A DNA stretch of 9,073 nt from Acidobacteriota bacterium (lineage in GTDB: Bacteria > Acidobacteriota > Terriglobia > Terriglobales > Acidobacteriaceae): positions 1 to 9,073 of the forward strand of contig JAJZNH010000850.1 of assembly GCA_021811745.1 (NCBI GenBank), written 5' to 3'. The first letter of the stretch is position 1. Every line of letters starts with the position of its first letter. The notes under the pieces were generated by a model. It saw nothing but the letters and a program-made list of their open reading frames with translations. It was not told where the DNA came from and searched no databases. Below, piece after piece: positions 7,152 to 9,073 of the stretch. Position numbers and translations under genes: made by a program.

Positions 7152-7164
7152 TAAGTTATTGATA
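7152..7164 (-). promoter_or_regulatory. Candidate IHF-binding site
   Basis: The minus strand reads TATCAATAACTTA, an exact match to the IHF consensus WATCAANNNNTTR. It lies between the two dyads and the -24/-12 element, centred near -50, where a DNA bend would bring the activator to the polymerase. The surrounding bases are AT-rich. Whether this organism has a sequence-specific IHF or only an HU-like protein cannot be seen here. Confidence 0.5.
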
Positions 7165-7180
7165 TAAAAGAGTGATAGGT

Positions 7181-7198
7181 TTGGCGTCTGGAGTGCTT
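7181..7198 (+). promoter_or_regulatory. Sigma54 (-24/-12) promoter of the cytochrome-porin operon
   Basis: TTGGCGTCTGGAGTGCTT carries GG at 7183-7184 and GC at 7195-7196 with exactly 10 bp between them, as required, and keeps TTGGC and TGCTT of the consensus TTGGCAC-N5-TTGCT; the AC after TGGC and the first T of TTGC differ. The predicted start is near 7208, giving a short leader of about 16 nt that still holds the AGGAG at 7210-7214. The upstream dyads, the IHF match and the adjacent GAFTGA-containing activator gene all support it. No sigma70-type promoter with proper spacing was found here. Confidence 0.6.
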
Positions 7199-7223
7199 TC
7201 ATTGCCGGCAGGAGTAGCCATCA

Positions 7224-8522
7224 ATGAAAGATTTAACTTCAGGCATTAAGACACTTGCACTGATTCTTGGCCTTATCCTTTTGATGCCCCAAAGAGGGAG
7301 CGCCATTCCAGCGTTCGCCAGGCGGTATCGGCTTCGCTGCTTCGCATGCCATGTGATTCCGCCCGTCCTGAACAAGGAGGGCTATATGTTCAAGCGGCTG
7401 GGCTATCACCTGCCGCCAGCACTCCAGAAGGGACAGGCTTCGCCGCGTCTCACTGAACTCATCAAGCAGGAACCGGCGTGGTCGCTTACCACGAATGTGG
7501 CCTTTGCGGTCGCGGATTTCGATTTTGCCGCGCAGCGCAACACGCAGCAAGGCACAACACCCAGCTCGACATCGTCGTTTCAGGTGGCGAACTGGAACGC
7601 CTACTTTGCCGGCTGGGTTCCCGACACGAATTTCTATTACTACTCGGAGTTCGACCTGGTCAGCGATGGAAATACCAACCCCAGTGTGGGAAGCGGGTAT
7701 TTCGGGTATGTCGGAGGGAGTGCCCAAAGCAGCTGGTTTCTTCAGGGCGGCCAGATGGGCGTGATGGGCGCCAACGGAACCACGGCCGCAAACACGCTGA
7801 GTTTTCTGCCCAACTCTCCCCTGATGTGGGAATATGCCGATCCGGACAATTTCACGCTCGACCAGGACATGGTAGGCATCCGTGGCGGCTATACTTACGC
7901 ACTTCCGAAATATAAGCAAATCTTCGGCGCATTCGTGGCCGTGAGCAACGGAGACCATGCAGACGGCAGCACGATTCAGGGCCCGGCTGCAAAGAACTCC
8001 AAGGATATCTATGCGGATGTCGACTGGTGGTTTGCTCAGGAGAGCGGCGTAACGTTTCTGAGTTATTACGGAAAGAAAAACCAGCTTCAAAACAGCGGGG
8101 CTCCCAACCAGTTCAACTTTTATCCAGTGATTCGCCGCAATGGAGTTTTCGCCAACTACCGGACCTTCCAGAACAGGCTCAACCTGATGGGGGGATTCAT
8201 GGATGACCACGACGGCTACGAACTCAATCAGACCGGACCAACCAATGACTTCATTTCCAAGGACTACTACGGAGAACTGGATTACTTCATCGTCCGCGGA
8301 ACCGCAGCAATCGTGCGCTATGACCGGTTGAATCAGCGCATCAAGGGCGGCATTGGTGGAGTAAGCCAGGAGCAGCCAAGCTTCGGGCTGGAGCGGACGC
8401 TGACACCCTCGGGCAACATCATCGGCCGGGTTTCTTACAGCAATCTTCATGGCCGGGATCCGATACAGGGTATTGGCAGTTCCAGCCGTACGGCCATGGC
8501 CGATGTCCAGTTCTTTTTCTAA
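7224..8522 (+). CDS. Cyc2-like fused monohaem cytochrome c / outer-membrane porin
   Basis: The product is a 432-aa outer-membrane protein. Residues 1-27 are a Sec signal peptide (hydrophobic core TLALILGLILLM, likely cut after GSA). The mature N-terminus carries one c-type haem site, C39-F-A-C42-H43, in the setting PAFARRYRLRCFACH...P-x-LN-x3-G-x2-FKRLGY (29-61), which resembles the haem segment of Cyc2 outer-membrane cytochromes. The remainder (about 85-432) alternates aromatic-rich amphipathic strands with Gly/Asn/Asp turns and ends in VQFFF with a terminal Phe, as expected for a beta-barrel. The length fits neutrophilic Cyc2 proteins (about 400-430 aa). Cyc2 proteins oxidise extracellular Fe(II) and pass electrons inward through the barrel; whether this one does so is inference, and many related proteins are uncharacterised. 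AGGAG (7210-7214) precedes the ATG by 9 nt. It is the first gene behind the sigma54 promoter and has lower GC than the genes upstream. Confidence 0.78.
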   Translation: MKDLTSGIKTLALILGLILLMPQRGSAIPAFARRYRLRCFACHVIPPVLNKEGYMFKRLGYHLPPALQKGQASPRLTELIKQEPAWSLTTNVAFAVADFDFAAQRNTQQGTTPSSTSSFQVANWNAYFAGWVPDTNFYYYSEFDLVSDGNTNPSVGSGYFGYVGGSAQSSWFLQGGQMGVMGANGTTAANTLSFLPNSPLMWEYADPDNFTLDQDMVGIRGGYTYALPKYKQIFGAFVAVSNGDHADGSTIQGPAAKNSKDIYADVDWWFAQESGVTFLSYYGKKNQLQNSGAPNQFNFYPVIRRNGVFANYRTFQNRLNLMGGFMDDHDGYELNQTGPTNDFISKDYYGELDYFIVRGTAAIVRYDRLNQRIKGGIGGVSQEQPSFGLERTLTPSGNIIGRVSYSNLHGRDPIQGIGSSSRTAMADVQFFF

Positions 8523-8549
8523 AGGGGCGCAGAGATAAGGAGGAAGTAT

Positions 8550-8924
8550 ATGCAGCCTAAGAGATTTTCGTGGATGATTGCGGTGCGGTTAGCGGGGTTG
8601 TTGTTGGTGGCGGGAATGCTCGGCACGGCGGCACAAGCCCAATTTTACGGTGGCACCTATACAGGAAATAAGAAGGATGCGCCGATCGATGTCTCTACGT
8701 ACCCGGCCAATATTCAACGGGCATACAAATCGTTCAAATACACCTGCTCTGAGTGTCATACATTGGACCGGGCGTTACGCGAGACGGACACTCCCGCCAC
8801 GGCCAAACATTGGGTCTATCTGATGCAGGCCAAACCGGCAGCGGATTTCAATGATCGGGAGGCTGAGCGCATTATCGAATTCCTGAACTACTATCACGCG
8901 CATCCTCCGAAAGACAATTGGTGA
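8550..8924 (+). CDS. Small periplasmic monohaem cytochrome c
   Basis: The product is a 124-aa protein with a Sec signal peptide (core AVRLAGLLLVAGMLG, likely cut after AQA at residue 30), leaving a mature chain of about 94 residues. One haem-binding site, C66-S-E-C69-H70, follows the pattern YKSFKYTCSECHTLDRAL; M92 in YLMQAKP is the most likely second axial ligand. The ending DREAERIIEFLNYYH looks like the C-terminal helix of a class I type cytochrome c. A perfect AAGGAGG (8537-8543) sits 6 nt before the ATG, suggesting strong translation. It starts 27 nt after the cytochrome-porin stop with no promoter or terminator between, so the two genes are almost surely one operon. The natural role is to accept or donate electrons at the inner face of the outer-membrane conduit; this partnership is inferred from the context. 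Its redox partner further down the chain is not in the window. Confidence 0.88.
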   Translation: MQPKRFSWMIAVRLAGLLLVAGMLGTAAQAQFYGGTYTGNKKDAPIDVSTYPANIQRAYKSFKYTCSECHTLDRALRETDTPATAKHWVYLMQAKPAADFNDREAERIIEFLNYYHAHPPKDNW

Positions 8925-8945
8925 TTTTCATGAGTAAGTTCTGGC

Positions 8946-9073
8946 ATGAACGGTATGCCACCAGGCAAGACTGCAGAACGCTCTTTGAAGACAGTGTTTG
9001 GACTTAGAGATGTGGTTGAACGCGGGTTCGGCGCCGTATTCAACCAGGAACAGGATCGCTCCAGGTTGCTATC
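8946..9073 (+). CDS. Possible start of an unidentified gene (runs off the window)
   Basis: An ATG 21 nt after the cytochrome stop opens a frame that stays free of stops for 42 codons to the window end. The predicted N-terminus contains KTVFGLRDVVERGF and then FNQEQDRSRLL. It has no signal peptide or membrane segment so far and is rich in charged residues, so a cytoplasmic protein would be expected. I do not recognise it. The ribosome-binding site is poor (only a weak GAG about 12 nt upstream), and an internal ATG at 8955 is another possible start. A 42-codon open frame can occur by chance, so this is tentative. A competing 25-codon ORF (8930-9007) in another frame is less likely. Confidence 0.33.
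   Translation, partial: MNGMPPGKTAERSLKTVFGLRDVVERGFGAVFNQEQDRSRLL

Noticed and set aside
7239..8450. Long minus-strand ORF of 403 codons opposite the cytochrome-porin gene
   Set aside because: The plus strand has a signal peptide, haem motif and ribosome-binding site; the minus-strand translation shows no family features.
8930..9007. 25-codon ORF just after the cytochrome gene
   Set aside because: It is very short, has a poor ribosome-binding site and no recognisable features, and overlaps a longer open frame.

Overview
The window looks like a chromosomal piece of a GC-rich, Gram-negative, didermic bacterium. An outer-membrane beta-barrel, a twin-arginine exported oxidoreductase, a DUF6599-type exported protein and an NtrC-type sigma54 activator together suggest Acidobacteriota (Terriglobia-like). 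That assignment is inferred from gene content and protein style, not from a marker gene.

Layout. Positions 1-882 (+) are the 3' part of thrS. A mannonate dehydratase gene (1098-2222, -) runs convergent to it, with a candidate intrinsic terminator right behind its stop codon. Divergent from it is a two-gene exported unit: a Tat-signal aldo/keto reductase with a C-terminal 2x[4Fe-4S] segment (2511-3683), translationally coupled to a DUF6599-like periplasmic protein (3680-4519). Next comes a two-component pair, a short membrane histidine kinase (4649-5725) overlapping by 4 nt an NtrC-family sigma54-dependent response regulator (5722-7122). The last 2 kb has visibly lower GC. It holds a Cyc2-like fused monohaem cytochrome/outer-membrane porin (7224-8522), a periplasmic monohaem cytochrome c (8550-8924) and the 5' end of an unidentified ORF that runs off the window.

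The most notable part is 7079-7223. Within about 145 bp it reads as a complete sigma54 control region: a perfect 20-bp palindrome plus a second related dyad 33 bp further on (enhancer sites at about -120 and -87), an exact match to the IHF consensus (about -50), a -24/-12 promoter with correct GG-N10-GC spacing, and then a Shine-Dalgarno and the start of the cytochrome-porin gene. The first dyad lies inside the last codons of the regulator gene and the second covers its stop codon.

Taken together, the kinase/regulator pair probably switches on an outer-membrane electron conduit and its periplasmic electron carrier in response to an unknown signal. This would be a candidate sigma54-controlled extracellular electron transfer (possibly Fe(II) oxidation) module. 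The protein families are inferred from motifs read by eye; no database search was run.
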